Of a stretch of DNA of 64,000 nt, positions 32,918 to 43,353 are shown one piece after another; position 1 is the first letter of the stretch; each line of letters starts with the position of its first letter. Where the stretch lies: NCBI RefSeq assembly GCF_038443385.1, contig NZ_CP151726.1, positions 2,108,001-2,172,000 on the forward strand, in the 5' to 3' direction. Under the pieces are notes generated by a model. It had not been told where the DNA came from, ran no database searches, and saw nothing but the letters and a program-made list of their open reading frames with translations. Both the position numbers and the translations under genes were made by a program. This stretch comes from Stieleria varia. GTDB taxonomy: Bacteria > Planctomycetota > Planctomycetia > Pirellulales > Pirellulaceae.

Positions 32918-33697
32918 TTACCAGGGCAGTTCGACGACACCCATGTCGTTCTCGCCCGGTTGCAGGGTCATTTCGAACCGGTTGCTCTTCCACGCCGTTT
33001 GTTTGCCTTCCACGGTAATGTCGCTGAAGTCAAACTTTTCGTGGCCGGCCCGGAACACAATTTCCTTGCCCGCCGGCAGACCTTCGATGGTGACGACACC
33101 GTCTTTATCACTGACGGCACCGAAGGGATGATCCAGCACAAGCACCTGGGTCACCATCCAGGGGTGGATACTGCAACTTGCAGGGACCGGTGCTTGCTCG
33201 CCTGCTGTCAAGTTGATGTCCACCGATTGTCCAGGCGGAACCAACAAATTCAGTTGTTGGTTCTTGAAGAAGTCGAGCTTGACGTTGTGGCCCACGGGGT
33301 CACTGTTTTTGACTTGCAACGTGTCGCCTTTGCGGGCGACCATGGCATGCGGTTCGAACCGACAGTTCTTGTTGTCCAGCACAATCGTCTGCTTTTCCAT
33401 CTCCACCGGCTCCAGTTTGGTTCCGCCTCGTCGGCTGGTGTAGACATAGACAAAGATGTTCTGGACGCCGTGGTTGTCTGGATTGACGACCAAGGTCTCG
33501 TCGGGCACTTGCAAGTTTCCGCAAACGGGGCCGCTGACAGCCAACGGCTTGGGATCCGGTGCGGCACGTTTGAGTCGAAACGTTAACTTCAATGTTGCCG
33601 TGTCTGCTGCTGTTGCTGAGGAATTCTGCGTCAGGAGCGAGCACGCCGGCACCAGCAGGCAAAGTGCCAGCAAACGCATCTCTTTCAAGTTTGACAT
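32918..33697 (-). CDS. secreted cupredoxin-like copper protein
   Basis: 259 residues. A signal peptide covers about 1-31 (LLALCLLVPACSLL). The core shows a blue-copper pattern: VGHNVKLDFF (His 137), then CSIHPWM with Cys 175, His 178 and Met 181 spaced as in plastocyanin-type sites. The C-terminal part (about 195-259) is an added beta domain. It follows the mqnE stop by 10 nt, so it is probably co-transcribed with menaquinone genes and may be a periplasmic electron carrier. Resemblance to methylamine-utilisation-type proteins is seen, but the partner is not known. Confidence 0.78.
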   Translation of the reverse strand: MSNLKEMRLLALCLLVPACSLLTQNSSATAADTATLKLTFRLKRAAPDPKPLAVSGPVCGNLQVPDETLVVNPDNHGVQNIFVYVYTSRRGGTKLEPVEMEKQTIVLDNKNCRFEPHAMVARKGDTLQVKNSDPVGHNVKLDFFKNQQLNLLVPPGQSVDINLTAGEQAPVPASCSIHPWMVTQVLVLDHPFGAVSDKDGVVTIEGLPAGKEIVFRAGHEKFDFSDITVEGKQTAWKSNRFEMTLQPGENDMGVVELPW

Positions 33698-33707
33698 GGG
33701 GATTCCT

Positions 33708-34865
33708 TTAGGGATGAATCAGGGAGGACTCGACGCTTTCGCCACTTTCCCACTGCGTGAAATCGTTTTCGTCGCGGTGGATGCGTCGATATACCGTATC
33801 ACGTTCGATCGGCTCCCGCCCGGCTTCGGTGATCAATTGTCGGATCGAGTCGACGGTCAAGCATTCCGGGGTGGTTGCGCCTGCATCATGATAGATCAGT
33901 TCGTGCCGTACGGTGCCGTCGATGTCGTCGGCGCCGTAGGCCAACGCGGTTTGCGCGGTCTCGATGCCGAGCATGATCCAGTAGGCCTTGATGTGCTGGA
34001 CGTTATCGAGCATCAATCGGCTGATTGCCATGGTCCGCAGATCCATCAGCGCCGACGGTTTCTTGATATCGGACAGCTTGGTGTTTTCAGGATGGAAGGC
34101 CAGGGGAATGAACACTTGAAAGCCACCGGTTTGATCTTGCAAGTCGCGTAGACGCAGGAGGTGGTCGATGCGATGGAATGCTTTTTCGACGTGGCCGTAC
34201 AGCATCGTGCAGTTGGTGCGCAAACCGATCTCGTGGGCGGTGCGGTGGATGTCTAGCCAAGCGTGCGTGTTGGCTTTATGTTCGCACAACTGATCGCGGA
34301 CTTCGGGGTGAAAGATCTCCGCGCCGCCACCGGGCATGCTGCCCAAACCGGCGTCACGCATGTCTTGCAGGACCCACTCAATGGATTTTTTCGTTTGGAA
34401 CTCAAACCAGTTGATCTCGACCGCCGTCCAGGCCTTGAGATGAATTTTCGGGTAGTGTTCCGTCAGCAGTTCGATGATGTGCCGGTACCACTCGTACGGT
34501 TTTTGGTGATGCAGTCCGCCGACGATGTGCATTTCCGTGCAACCGTTCTCCGTCGCCTCCTGTCCCCGAGCCAGGATCTGTTCATCGCTCATCACGTAGC
34601 CCTTGGGGTCACGCAGATCACTTCGGAAGGCACAGAATCGACAACGATAGACACATACGTTGGTCGGGTTGAGGTGGGTGTTGATGTTGAAATAGGCGAC
34701 GTTGCCGTTCTTGCGTTCGCGAACGAAATTGGCCAACTCGCCGACTTCCTGCAGCGGTACCGCGGGGTCGTATAGAAAGATCCCGTCGTCAAGGCTCAGT
34801 CGTTCTTCTGATTCGACCTTGTCGCGAATTTCACGAAAGCGTGCGGTGATTTCTTGAGAGTTCAT
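33708..34865 (-). CDS. mqnE: aminofutalosine synthase, radical SAM
   Basis: 385 residues. The radical SAM cluster motif is CVYRCRFC (Cys 71, 75, 78) after HLNPTNV. Downstream HIVGGLHHQ, LKAWTAVEI, GSMPGGGAEIF and the long FQVFIPLAFHPENTKLS are characteristic of MqnE rather than MqnC. The enzyme joins the enolpyruvyl-benzoate unit to adenosine in the futalosine route to menaquinone. It lies about 117 nt after ubiA in the same direction. MqnA, MqnB, MqnC and MqnD are not in the window. Confidence 0.92.
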   Translation of the reverse strand: MNSQEITARFREIRDKVESEERLSLDDGIFLYDPAVPLQEVGELANFVRERKNGNVAYFNINTHLNPTNVCVYRCRFCAFRSDLRDPKGYVMSDEQILARGQEATENGCTEMHIVGGLHHQKPYEWYRHIIELLTEHYPKIHLKAWTAVEINWFEFQTKKSIEWVLQDMRDAGLGSMPGGGAEIFHPEVRDQLCEHKANTHAWLDIHRTAHEIGLRTNCTMLYGHVEKAFHRIDHLLRLRDLQDQTGGFQVFIPLAFHPENTKLSDIKKPSALMDLRTMAISRLMLDNVQHIKAYWIMLGIETAQTALAYGADDIDGTVRHELIYHDAGATTPECLTVDSIRQLITEAGREPIERDTVYRRIHRDENDFTQWESGESVESSLIHP

Positions 34866-34982
34866 CGTTGGGAGCTGTCTGTGGCAGGGAGCCGGGGCGG
34901 CAACAGGAAACTTTGCAGGTGTTCTAACCGAAGACCGGGGCAGCGGGCAACGCGGAGGCGCAGAAGCCGCAGGAAAACGGCA

Positions 34983-35936
34983 TCACAGCCAAAAACAATC
35001 CACCGTGCCGGCGACCAGCAGTGCCACACTGATCGCCGCATTGGTGTCGAAAAAGGCCTGATTGACGCGTCGCAGATCATCGGGGCGTACGAGCATATGT
35101 TGGCGGATCACCAACGCGGCCACCAGAATCAGGACTCCACCAAAAAGCCAACCGAATCCGCTGCCCGCGGCTGCCCAGGGCAATGCGGCCAACAGTCCCA
35201 GCATGACCACGTGGCAGATCGCCGAAATTCGCAGCGCTCCGGCGACTCCGAATCGGGCGGGGATGCTGTGCAAGCCGACCGATTGGTCGTACTGGGCGTC
35301 TTGGCAAGCGTAGATGATGTCGAATCCCGTCACCCAGGCGGCCACGGCAGCGGCCAGGATTCCAGGAGCGATCAAATCGACCGGTGACAAAACGGATGCC
35401 GGACCACGGATCGCGACCCACGCACACAGCGGCGACAAGCTCAATGCGACGCCCAGCCACAGATGCGCCGCGGCGGTGAAACGCTTGGCCAAGCTGTAAC
35501 CCAGCAGGAACAGCAGCACCGGCACGGACGCGGCGAGCGGAACCCAGTTGGGCCAAAACAACAGGGTCGAGAGAACAAACGCCACACTACAACCGATCGT
35601 GAATAGCAACACGCTGCGTCGGGTCAGAATCCCCGCGGGCAAGTGTCGCTCGGCGGTTCTGGGGTTCGCAGCGTCGATGCGATGGTCGACCCATCGGTTG
35701 AAGGCCATCGCCGCGCTGCGAGCCGTGACCATGCACAAAATGATCCCGAGTAGCGACGCGATCCCGACGGACGGATAGACGGATTCGGTTTGTCCGACGT
35801 CGGCTTGACCGGCGGTCACCGGCAGCGGTGTTGCCATCGCCATCGCGGTCGCCAAAGCCGCGAACGGCAAAGCAAAGATGGTGTGACTGAAACGGATCAG
35901 ACCCAGCCAATCCGCCAGACGGTTCGACGGTTTCAC
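34983..35936 (-). CDS. ubiA: UbiA-family prenyltransferase (menaquinone pathway)
   Basis: 317 residues from GTG 35936, overlapping the ubiX stop by 4 nt; an upstream in-frame start lies inside ubiX. About nine helices. First motif NRWVDHRIDAANPRT (NxxxD), second DIIYACQDAQYDQSVG, both as in UbiA/MqnP enzymes that prenylate an aromatic acid. Context (mqnE, ubiX, menG) fits the futalosine pathway, where it would prenylate 1,4-dihydroxy-6-naphthoate. By strict naming it is MqnP-like. Complete and of normal length. Confidence 0.9.
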   Translation of the reverse strand: MKPSNRLADWLGLIRFSHTIFALPFAALATAMAMATPLPVTAGQADVGQTESVYPSVGIASLLGIILCMVTARSAAMAFNRWVDHRIDAANPRTAERHLPAGILTRRSVLLFTIGCSVAFVLSTLLFWPNWVPLAASVPVLLFLLGYSLAKRFTAAAHLWLGVALSLSPLCAWVAIRGPASVLSPVDLIAPGILAAAVAAWVTGFDIIYACQDAQYDQSVGLHSIPARFGVAGALRISAICHVVMLGLLAALPWAAAGSGFGWLFGGVLILVAALVIRQHMLVRPDDLRRVNQAFFDTNAAISVALLVAGTVDCFWL

Positions 35937-36589
35937 TCGCCCCACCTCTGAATCAATCGATTGTCCAGATCCAATTGGTCCAAGATCCGGCTGACGACAA
36001 AGTCCACGATATCGTCCAGCGATTTCACGCCGTGGTACCAACCGGGCATCGCGGGCAACATCACGGCGCCGGCCGCTGCCAAGCGGTGCATGTTTTCTAA
36101 TTGCAAGACGCTCATCGGCGTTTCACGGGGGACCAAAACGAGCTTGCGATGCTCCTTTAGGTGAACTTCGGCAGCCCGCTGGACCAAGTTGGATGCTGCG
36201 GCGCGAGCGATTCCACTGAGCGTGCTGCCGCTGCAGGGACAGACCACCATCGCGCGCGTGCGAAACGAACCGCTGGCGATCGGCGTCATGTAGTCGTCAT
36301 ACTGGTGATAACGCAAACGATTGGAAATGAAATCATCGATCGTAGCGTCATCGGGTGCCGTGACACTCGACCACTTGGGAACGTACGACACCAGTGCCTG
36401 CAAATCGGGTTTGCGAATGTTGACTTGCAATTCGGTTTCTTGTGCGATCACCGCGGCACCACTGGGGCTGATCGTCAAGTGAACGGAGATGTCGGCGTTT
36501 GCCAGAGTTTGTAGCAAGCGGATCGCGTAGATCACACCGCTGGCACCTGTGATCGCCAATACAATCGGCGGGGCTGAGGGTTGGCTCAT
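35933..36589 (-). CDS. ubiX: flavin prenyltransferase, UbiX/PAD1 family
   Basis: 218 residues. The N-terminal [18 protein letters not shown] is the FMN-binding start of Ubi[23 protein letters not shown] and [17 protein letters not shown] are diagnostic family motifs. The enzyme makes prenylated FMN for a UbiD-type decarboxylase, needed in the late futalosine pathway. Its ATG overlaps the menG stop, and its stop overlaps the ubiA GTG, so all three genes are translationally coupled. A UbiD gene is not visible here. Confidence 0.93.
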   Translation of the reverse strand: MSQPSAPPIVLAITGASGVIYAIRLLQTLANADISVHLTISPSGAAVIAQETELQVNIRKPDLQALVSYVPKWSSVTAPDDATIDDFISNRLRYHQYDDYMTPIASGSFRTRAMVVCPCSGSTLSGIARAAASNLVQRAAEVHLKEHRKLVLVPRETPMSVLQLENMHRLAAAGAVMLPAMPGWYHGVKSLDDIVDFVVSRILDQLDLDNRLIQRWGE

Positions 36590-37449
36590 GAGGACGAACT
36601 CACGTTGTCAGTCGATTCATCCTCTGCAGTCAGTTGGTCTGCAGTCAGTTCGCCTGGTTTGACGCCGATGTACAACGTGCACACACCAAACGTCATGGGC
36701 GTGAAGGTCACGTCTCTCAGTCCCGCAGCGGTCATTCGCTCGGCCAACTCAGCACCGTCAGGAAACTCGCCGACGGACTCGGGCAAGTACTTGTAGGCGG
36801 ACTTGTCATTGCGTGCAAACAGTTGACCGATTCGAGGCAACACATGTCGGAAGTAAAAACCATAGATTTGACGCAAACCGAACAGTCGAGGCTTGGAAAA
36901 CTCCAACACGACGACTTGACCGCCCGGTCGACACACGCGAGTCATCTCACGTAGCCCAAGATCGGTATCGGTCACATTCCGCAATCCGAAGGCGACCGTG
37001 ACGCACTGGAATCGATTGTCGCCGAACGGCAGTTTCTGCGAATCGGCTTCCAAGAAATTGATGTCTTCCGATGGGGTGCCGGATTTGCGTTTGTCACGAG
37101 CGATCTCCAGCATCGCGTGACAGAAATCGCTGCCGACCACGTCGACTCCTTCGGGTGCTTTGCCGGCGATCGCGATGGCCAGGTCGCCCGTTCCAGTGCA
37201 GGTGTCCAAAATCGGCACACCGGCGATCATGTTCAAACGTCGGACGGTTCGCCATCGCCAGTACTTGTCGATATTCAGCGACAGGACATGATTCATCAGA
37301 TCGTAGCGAGGTGCGATCTGGCGAAACATCTCACGAACCCGCTGATTGCTCTTGTCCAAACCCGAATCGTGCGACGCGTTGCCGGTCGACGTCGCATTGC
37401 CGGAGGAGGGCGAGGCGGGATCAGCGGTGGGCGGAGCAGCGGCGGTCAT
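36586..37449 (-). CDS. menG: demethylmenaquinone methyltransferase, UbiE/MenG
   Basis: 287 residues from ATG 37449; the open frame continues upstream but as low-complexity basic sequence. The family motifs are complete: [55 protein letters not shown] and [13 protein letters not shown]. It carries an N-terminal Pro/Ala-rich extension of about 38 residues. It performs the last C-methylation of menaquinone. First gene of the menG-ubiX-ubiA unit, divergent from the HAD gene across 216 nt. Confidence 0.93.
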   Translation of the reverse strand: MTAAAPPTADPASPSSGNATSTGNASHDSGLDKSNQRVREMFRQIAPRYDLMNHVLSLNIDKYWRWRTVRRLNMIAGVPILDTCTGTGDLAIAIAGKAPEGVDVVGSDFCHAMLEIARDKRKSGTPSEDINFLEADSQKLPFGDNRFQCVTVAFGLRNVTDTDLGLREMTRVCRPGGQVVVLEFSKPRLFGLRQIYGFYFRHVLPRIGQLFARNDKSAYKYLPESVGEFPDGAELAERMTAAGLRDVTFTPMTFGVCTLYIGVKPGELTADQLTAEDESTDNVSSSS

Positions 37450-37665
37450 TTTGGGTCCACGGACGGATGAGAGCAGACGGGCGGGGTGGAGAAGTGACGG
37501 TGAGCCGAGCTCCATTTGGCAGCGGTTCACTGGTACAGTCTGAAACGGCAACGCTGGGGTGTAAACCGCAGGGAAATTCGATTGGCCACCAGGGCGGCAG
37601 GAATTTTTTCGACGCCAATTGTCGGCAGGTACCACACGGGCAGGTCGATCATTACGCTTTCGGGC

Positions 37666-38337
37666 ATGAGAACGCTGTTTTTCGACATTGACGGAACGTT
37701 GCTGATCACGCATCGAGCGGGAAGCGGTGCGTTGCAGCAAGCCATTTCGCTGGAATTTCAGGTCGAAAAGGTCAACATGGAGGTTGTGTTCGGAGGTGCC
37801 ACCGACCGCTATCTGTTGAGTGAATTGCTGCGTTTGAATGGTTTAACGGACAACGAAGAGACTCGCGGGCGGTTGCGTCGGCGGTATTCGCGTTTGCTGC
37901 CGACTGTTTTGAAAGAAACGGGCGGCACGGTCTTACCGGGCGTGAACTCGCTGCTGGCCGAGCTTTCAAGGTTCCCGATCGTGAAGTCCGCCGTGATGAC
38001 CGGCAATTTCGCGGAGACCGGTCGAATGAAACTCGATCATTTCGGTTTGGGGACTCATTTTTGCTGGGTGTCCGGTGGCGACTTGGACGCCGATCGCGAT
38101 GATTTGGCTCGACGTACGGCCGATCAGTGGTCTCTGATGCACGGCAAAGACGCGGTGGCGGATATGATCGTCATCGGAGACACTCCCAAAGATGTCCGTT
38201 GCGCCCGTGCGATGGGCGCTCAGTCGCTGGCGGTGTGCACGGGCGGGTTCACTCGCGACGAGCTGACCGCCGCCGGGGCCACTTGGGTCGTCGATGACTT
38301 GGAGCATCCCTCCGCCCTGGAAGTATTGATCCCATGA
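37666..38337 (+). CDS. HAD-family hydrolase (phosphatase-like)
   Basis: 223 residues from ATG 37666. Motif [11 protein letters not shown] with nucleophile Asp 7 and Asp 9, motif II in SAVMTGNF, and motif [25 protein letters not shown] are seen; the cap is helical. The layout resembles phosphoglycolate phosphatase-type enzymes, but the substrate cannot be read from sequence. It precedes purE by 16 nt, so it is probably in the same transcript. Confidence 0.85.
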   Translation: MRTLFFDIDGTLLITHRAGSGALQQAISLEFQVEKVNMEVVFGGATDRYLLSELLRLNGLTDNEETRGRLRRRYSRLLPTVLKETGGTVLPGVNSLLAELSRFPIVKSAVMTGNFAETGRMKLDHFGLGTHFCWVSGGDLDADRDDLARRTADQWSLMHGKDAVADMIVIGDTPKDVRCARAMGAQSLAVCTGGFTRDELTAAGATWVVDDLEHPSALEVLIP

Positions 38338-38353
38338 TGGAAAACCATTGCCG

Positions 38354-38893
38354 ATGAACGATCCGTCGACCCGGCCACCAGCCGACAAGTTTGCCGCCAC
38401 CGATGCTCTGGTCGGCATCATCATGGGTAGCCGCAACGACTGGCCCACGATGAAAGCCGCCGCGGAGATTCTGCGTGAGTTGCAGGTGTCATTTGAGAGC
38501 ATGGTGGTCAGCGCTCACCGGACACCACAACGCATGGCGGCGTATGCGGAGTCGGCGGCGGGGCGAGGATTGAAAGTCATCATCGCGGGCGCCGGCGGCG
38601 CGGCGCATTTGCCTGGGATGGTCGCCAGCGAAACCCACTTGCCCGTGATCGGTGTGCCGGTTCAAAGCCGTGCCTTGCAAGGTCTCGACTCGTTGTTATC
38701 GATCGTTCAAATGCCCGGCGGCATCCCCGTCGCCACCATGTCCATCGGGACATCGGGTGCCAAGAACGCAGGCCTGATGGCGGCCAGGATCCTGGCGCTC
38801 TCGGATGCAGCTCTTAGAGATCGCTTGCAGGATTTCATCACACGGCAAACCAATGCCGTGCTCGAGTCGGCGGATCTGGAGCTGGAAGACTGA
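38354..38893 (+). CDS. purE: N5-carboxyaminoimidazole ribonucleotide mutase
   Basis: 179 residues from ATG 38354. [35 protein letters not shown] and PVIGVPVQS are the standard PurE motifs. The enzyme converts N5-CAIR to CAIR in purine synthesis. The stop overlaps the next ATG by 1 nt (TGATG), coupling it to purK, whose product supplies its substrate. Length is normal for class I PurE. Confidence 0.96.
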   Translation: MNDPSTRPPADKFAATDALVGIIMGSRNDWPTMKAAAEILRELQVSFESMVVSAHRTPQRMAAYAESAAGRGLKVIIAGAGGAAHLPGMVASETHLPVIGVPVQSRALQGLDSLLSIVQMPGGIPVATMSIGTSGAKNAGLMAARILALSDAALRDRLQDFITRQTNAVLESADLELED

Positions 38894-40107
38894 TGGACAG
38901 TGAAAAACATTTGACGCAGGATGCTATGGAAACGATGGAGCCGCCCAGTGTGGATCGCCCAGTCATCCTGCCACCGGCAACGATCGGCATGGTCGGAGGT
39001 GGACAACTGGGGCGCATGTTCGCGCATGCCGCGATGACGATGGGCTACGACGTCGTGGTTTTCTGTCACTCCGACGACGAACCGGCCGCTCAAGTCACAC
39101 GTCGAGTCGTGTGTGGGGCATTGGATGATCACGACGCCGTGCAACGCTTTGCGCAGCAGTGTGATGTGATCACGTTGGAGTTTGAAAACATCCCGGCGGA
39201 AACGATTCGTCTGTGCGGTCAATTCGCGCCGACCTATCCTTCGCACAGTGTGTTGGCGACGGCACAACATCGCATCATCGAAAAATCGACGCTCAGCGAA
39301 GCCGGTTTGCCGGTCACGCCGTTTGTCGCCGTTCACGACACCGAGTCCTTGATTGCCGCAGCCAACCGGTTTGCCTGGCCGATCATCGTCAAGACCGCAC
39401 AGAGTGGTTACGACGGCAAAGGACAGCATCGCGTCGATGGACCACAATCGGCGGCGGAGGTTCCCTGGTCGACTGCGGACAGTTGGATCGCCGAGCAGTG
39501 CATTTCGTTTGACCGCGAAATCTCCGTCGTCGTGGCCCGTCGCGCCGACGGTGTCACAAAATGTTTTCCTCCGATGGAGAACGTTCACAGCAACCATATT
39601 TTGGATGTCACGGTTGCCCCCGCAGCGATCGACGGCAGCTTGCGAGAACGTGCCGAGCAGATCGCCTCGGCGGCTGCCGAAACACTCGGCGTGGTCGGTC
39701 TGCTGTGCGTGGAACTGTTCGTGATGGATCCCGATCGGATCTTTATCAACGAAGTCGCCCCGCGGCCACACAATTCGGGTCACTTGACCATCGAAGCGTT
39801 TGCGACGAGCCAGTTTCAGCAGCACGTTCGCGCGGTGTGTGGCTTGCCGTTGGGCAGCACGGAACAAATCGTCGGCGGTGCCGCCATGGTGAACTTGTTG
39901 GGTGACCTGTGGAACGAAGACGGCAGCGCACCGGATTGGTCGGCGGCATTGGACGTCGCCGCAGTTCACTTGCACCTGTATGGCAAACGCGTGGCAAAGG
40001 TCGGTCGCAAGATGGGACACCTCACCGCCACCGCCGCCACACCACAACTGGCCGTCGAGCGGGCAAAGGCGGCACGCGAGGCATTGACTTCAGTTGGCTC
40101 TGCTTGA
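38893..40107 (+). CDS. purK: N5-carboxyaminoimidazole ribonucleotide synthase
   Basis: 404 residues. An ATP-grasp enzyme: IGMVGGGQLGRMFAHAA at the N-terminus, FENIPAETI, TAQSGYDGKGQHRV, and LCVELFVMDPDRIFINEVAPRPHNSGHLTIEA are the family motifs. It carboxylates AIR with ATP and bicarbonate. Its end overlaps the convergent fusion gene by 18 nt (40090-40107), so both genes share their 3' coding ends and no terminator fits between. Confidence 0.96.
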   Translation: MDSEKHLTQDAMETMEPPSVDRPVILPPATIGMVGGGQLGRMFAHAAMTMGYDVVVFCHSDDEPAAQVTRRVVCGALDDHDAVQRFAQQCDVITLEFENIPAETIRLCGQFAPTYPSHSVLATAQHRIIEKSTLSEAGLPVTPFVAVHDTESLIAAANRFAWPIIVKTAQSGYDGKGQHRVDGPQSAAEVPWSTADSWIAEQCISFDREISVVVARRADGVTKCFPPMENVHSNHILDVTVAPAAIDGSLRERAEQIASAAAETLGVVGLLCVELFVMDPDRIFINEVAPRPHNSGHLTIEAFATSQFQQHVRAVCGLPLGSTEQIVGGAAMVNLLGDLWNEDGSAPDWSAALDVAAVHLHLYGKRVAKVGRKMGHLTATAATPQLAVERAKAAREALTSVGSA

Positions 40108-42129
40108 TTCGAGGACTTCGTCCAACAGCAACACTCCATCGTTGTTGCGGTCCAAGCGGCGGAACAACAACGGCCGGGGGAACTCCTCCCGTGTGACTTT
40201 GCCGTCGCCGTTTTGATCGGCACGCTGAAAGGACTTTTCCAGAAACGACGGCGACAAGGAGACATCGTCTGACGCGGGTGATTCGTCGGAATCGCTCGCT
40301 GCGGTCTCCGTCGTCACAAAGTACTCGACGTAGCCCAGCAGCATTTCATCATCCGTTTGCGGTCCCCAGCGAACCGTTTCGGTGGGATCGGGATTGGCCG
40401 GGTTGGATTCACTGTTGTCGAACCATCCGGTGACATCGATCTGGCTGCCTTTGGGAATGTCCAGAGGCTGAGCTAGCCGGTACTCGAGCTGCCAGTTGAA
40501 ATCGTATCGCGGAACATCCAACAGCACTTCGCGTTGCCCATCGGGCATCGTCACCGTGTATCGAAACGCTTTGCCGCGCAAGTGCATGTGGGGCATGAAC
40601 GAAAGCACGCGGACATCGGTCGGAACTTTGAGCGAAGCCGATTCGGGGTGGTTGCCCGCGCCGGCAGGAATCGAGATGCGGTGGTTGGAGATACCGGCGT
40701 TGCGGATGACACGCGTCGGCGGCTTATCAGCAAAAACGATTCCCAATCGAGTTTGGTCGACCGTTTCCGTGCCGTTGGGCGTGTAGTGCAACTGAAACAC
40801 CAGCGAGCTGCCCGCCGGCAGTTTCTTGGCCATTCCGGTCGGGTAACGCTGAGACGTGTTTCCGGGAACGTAGGCGGCAAAGAACCCGGCGTCTTCGTTG
40901 ATGGCTTTCTTGCCGTCTTGGATAAACACGAGCACGTGATGCACCACGGCGCGATCGGTCGGCTGGATCTCGACCGCTTGCACCCAACGGTCTTCGGCAA
41001 AGCTCGTGGCGACACGTGCGTGGCGATACGGCATTTGTCCGCTCGCTTTGACGGTGATGGGATCGGGAATCTCGACAATCAAGTCCGGTTGACCGATCTC
41101 CCACTCGTCACTGAAACGACGGGGCAATGGAGCGTCGGCCTCGTCGCCTTCGGGGGCCCCCGCGGCGACCCAAGCGAGCAGGGCATCTCGATCCTCCTGA
41201 GGCAATGAACGATCGTTTGACCAGCGTATCTCCAGTTTCGATTCGGCCGTGTTGTGAGGTGCGGCGAACCAAGGCGGCATGATCTGGCGTTGAACGACGT
41301 TTGCGATCATGGCGGCGTAGTCTTTGGTGTCTTCGTAGGTCGTCAAGGGAAACGGTGCCAGTCCATTGTCCCGATGACACTGCTGACAATTGTCTTGCAG
41401 AACTCGCGACACTCGGTTGTGAAAAGTCACGGCAGCGGCTGAGTCTGTTGACTCTGTATCCTCGATCTCGACCAACAGCAACTCGCATCCCGGAGCCGTC
41501 GTCGCGGCGACTTCTGGACGTTCGCCTGCCAGCACGGCGGTCAACGCGTCCGCCAAGAAGTTGCGTTTGGGGGCATCCAGTGCGTAGCCGAAGCTGTATT
41601 GATCGTCCACGGCTCCCCGATAAACCAATGTGCGTGCGGCGTCCAACACAAAGACTTCGGTGGTCGTGGTCGCACCCAAAGCACGCGTCAGGACCTCTTG
41701 GTCGTCACGCACATACAGTCCGCTGAAGCCGTGTGTCTGGATGGCTTCACGCAACACCGCAACACTTTCCGACTCGTTCGGATTGACCAACACAAACGCA
41801 ACGTCTTTGTCTTGGAACTCGGATTGCAACCGGGCCAGCGTCGGTGAGTATTTTTTGCAAAGCGGGCATCCGGTGCCGGTCATTGCGATCACGGTTGCCT
41901 TGTGGTCGGCAAAATCGCTCAGTCGGTGTGTGGCCCCGTCGAGATCCGTGAACGAAACGTTTTCGATCAAGCGACCGACGCCGTGCTCGGTGGGTTTGAT
42001 TGGCTCGGGACCCGAGCGGACGTCCGCCGCGGCATCGCCTGACTCGGCGGTCGCGTGGATCGGGGCGGCGACGGACAGCCCGATCAGGCAAAGTCCGGTC
42101 AGGGTCAGTCGTTTGAATTGTGAGTCCAT
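40090..42129 (-). CDS. redoxin / cytochrome c / copper type II monooxygenase-like / EF-hand fusion
   Basis: 679 residues from ATG 42129. In order: signal peptide ([19 protein letters not shown]), an AhpC/TSA-like redoxin domain at about 50-200 with CPLC at 88-91, and a single cytochrome c module with CQQCH at 248-252 and MPPW at 284. A copper type II ascorbate-dependent monooxygenase-like part follows at about 385-610, with HHVLVF at 397, LHYTPNG at 448 and [12 protein letters not shown] at 513, whose His/Met pattern fits the two copper sites. Two EF hands end the protein ([12 protein letters not shown] and [12 protein letters not shown]). It is likely a secreted or periplasmic redox enzyme; substrate unknown. 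The assortment also occurs in other planctomycetes from memory. Confidence 0.82.
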   Translation of the reverse strand: MDSQFKRLTLTGLCLIGLSVAAPIHATAESGDAAADVRSGPEPIKPTEHGVGRLIENVSFTDLDGATHRLSDFADHKATVIAMTGTGCPLCKKYSPTLARLQSEFQDKDVAFVLVNPNESESVAVLREAIQTHGFSGLYVRDDQEVLTRALGATTTTEVFVLDAARTLVYRGAVDDQYSFGYALDAPKRNFLADALTAVLAGERPEVAATTAPGCELLLVEIEDTESTDSAAAVTFHNRVSRVLQDNCQQCHRDNGLAPFPLTTYEDTKDYAAMIANVVQRQIMPPWFAAPHNTAESKLEIRWSNDRSLPQEDRDALLAWVAAGAPEGDEADAPLPRRFSDEWEIGQPDLIVEIPDPITVKASGQMPYRHARVATSFAEDRWVQAVEIQPTDRAVVHHVLVFIQDGKKAINEDAGFFAAYVPGNTSQRYPTGMAKKLPAGSSLVFQLHYTPNGTETVDQTRLGIVFADKPPTRVIRNAGISNHRISIPAGAGNHPESASLKVPTDVRVLSFMPHMHLRGKAFRYTVTMPDGQREVLLDVPRYDFNWQLEYRLAQPLDIPKGSQIDVTGWFDNSESNPANPDPTETVRWGPQTDDEMLLGYVEYFVTTETAASDSDESPASDDVSLSPSFLEKSFQRADQNGDGKVTREEFPRPLLFRRLDRNNDGVLLLDEVLESSRAN

Positions 42130-42360
42130 GAGTTTCACCGAGTGTTTCTCCGGTCCAGCGCGGGGTATCCCATTAGTTGTAACGTAATCCAACGGCCCGC
42201 CGAGACAGGAAAACTCAACCGTGGTTGGTTGCGGAGTCAAAAAACGGCACCCGACCGGCCCACTTGGGATGGTTCGAAGAATGCTTTACTCTGTGTTCCG
42301 GCATGGTTGGCTGCGTTGCTGGCCATTTTCATGGTGAGTTTTGGCAGGACAGATAGGCAC

Positions 42361-43353
42361 ATGAGTCAGTTTGACGTCTTTGGCGTGGGCAATGCGTTGG
42401 TGGACATGCAGTCGCAAGTGGACGACAGCGTTTTGTCGGATCTGAAGATCGACAAGGGCATCATGACGCTGGTCGATGACGAACAGCAGTCCGCTGTTCT
42501 GGGACATTTGGACGGACGCCCTCTGAATCGCTGTGCGGGCGGTTCAGCCGCGAACACCATCGTTGCGGTCGCGGAGCTGGGCGGCAAAGCTGGATTCGTC
42601 GGAAAGATCGGCAGCGACGCGATCGGCGAGTTCTTTCTCCAGGACATGCGAGACCTGGGCGTTGCCATGGAAGTCACCCCGTGCGATGCGCCGACCGGAA
42701 CCTGTGCGGTGCTGATCACCCAAGACGCGCAGCGAACGATGTTGACCAACCTGGGGGCGTCGGCCCAGTTGTCCGTGGACGACATCATCGAAGAACCGAT
42801 CAAGAACTCAAAGTACGTCTACATCGAAGGCTACCTGCTGACGGGCGAGTCCACCAAGGCGGCTGCCTACCGCGCCATGGCATTGGCCAAGCAGCACGGC
42901 GTGAAAGTCGCCTTCACCGCGTCGGACCCGTTCTTGGTCAACATGATCCGCGATGAGATCTGGGAACTGATCACCGGTCCGGTCGATCTGTTTTTCTGCA
43001 ACGAATTGGAAGCCCAAAGTTTGACGGGGCAGTCCGACCCGATCCAGTGCGCAGCCAAGATTCACGAGCATTGCGAAAACGTTGCGTTGACGCTTGGTGA
43101 AAAAGGATCGCTGGTGATGCACGGTGGCGAAGCGTTTCCGATCGAAGGCGTTCCGACCAAGGCGATCGATACCACGGGCGCGGGCGACATGTACGCCGGC
43201 GGATTGCTGTACGGGATCACCAACGGGATGTCCTGGCGAACCGCCGGTCACCTCGGTTCGCACGCGTCGTCACGCGTTGTTGCTCAATTGGGTGCACGCT
43301 TGGAACGAAAATTCACACGTGAAGAAGTCGCCGCGTTGAGCAAGCTTGGATAG
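42361..43353 (+). CDS. PfkB-family carbohydrate/adenosine kinase
   Basis: 330 residues from ATG 42361. N-terminal [12 protein letters not shown], the glycine motif [19 protein letters not shown], and the C-terminal [18 protein letters not shown] with the catalytic Asp are the two PfkB signatures. Overall resemblance is to the adenosine kinase-like sugar kinase subgroup. It phosphorylates a nucleoside or sugar using ATP; the exact substrate is not determinable. It is divergent from the redox fusion gene across 231 nt. No operon partner is seen. Confidence 0.9.
   Translation: MSQFDVFGVGNALVDMQSQVDDSVLSDLKIDKGIMTLVDDEQQSAVLGHLDGRPLNRCAGGSAANTIVAVAELGGKAGFVGKIGSDAIGEFFLQDMRDLGVAMEVTPCDAPTGTCAVLITQDAQRTMLTNLGASAQLSVDDIIEEPIKNSKYVYIEGYLLTGESTKAAAYRAMALAKQHGVKVAFTASDPFLVNMIRDEIWELITGPVDLFFCNELEAQSLTGQSDPIQCAAKIHEHCENVALTLGEKGSLVMHGGEAFPIEGVPTKAIDTTGAGDMYAGGLLYGITNGMSWRTAGHLGSHASSRVVAQLGARLERKFTREEVAALSKLG

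Noticed and set aside
38707..40047. Reverse-strand frame of 446 codons over purK
   Set aside because: Antisense to a clear purK gene; it is long only because of the codon composition, and no family motifs are present.
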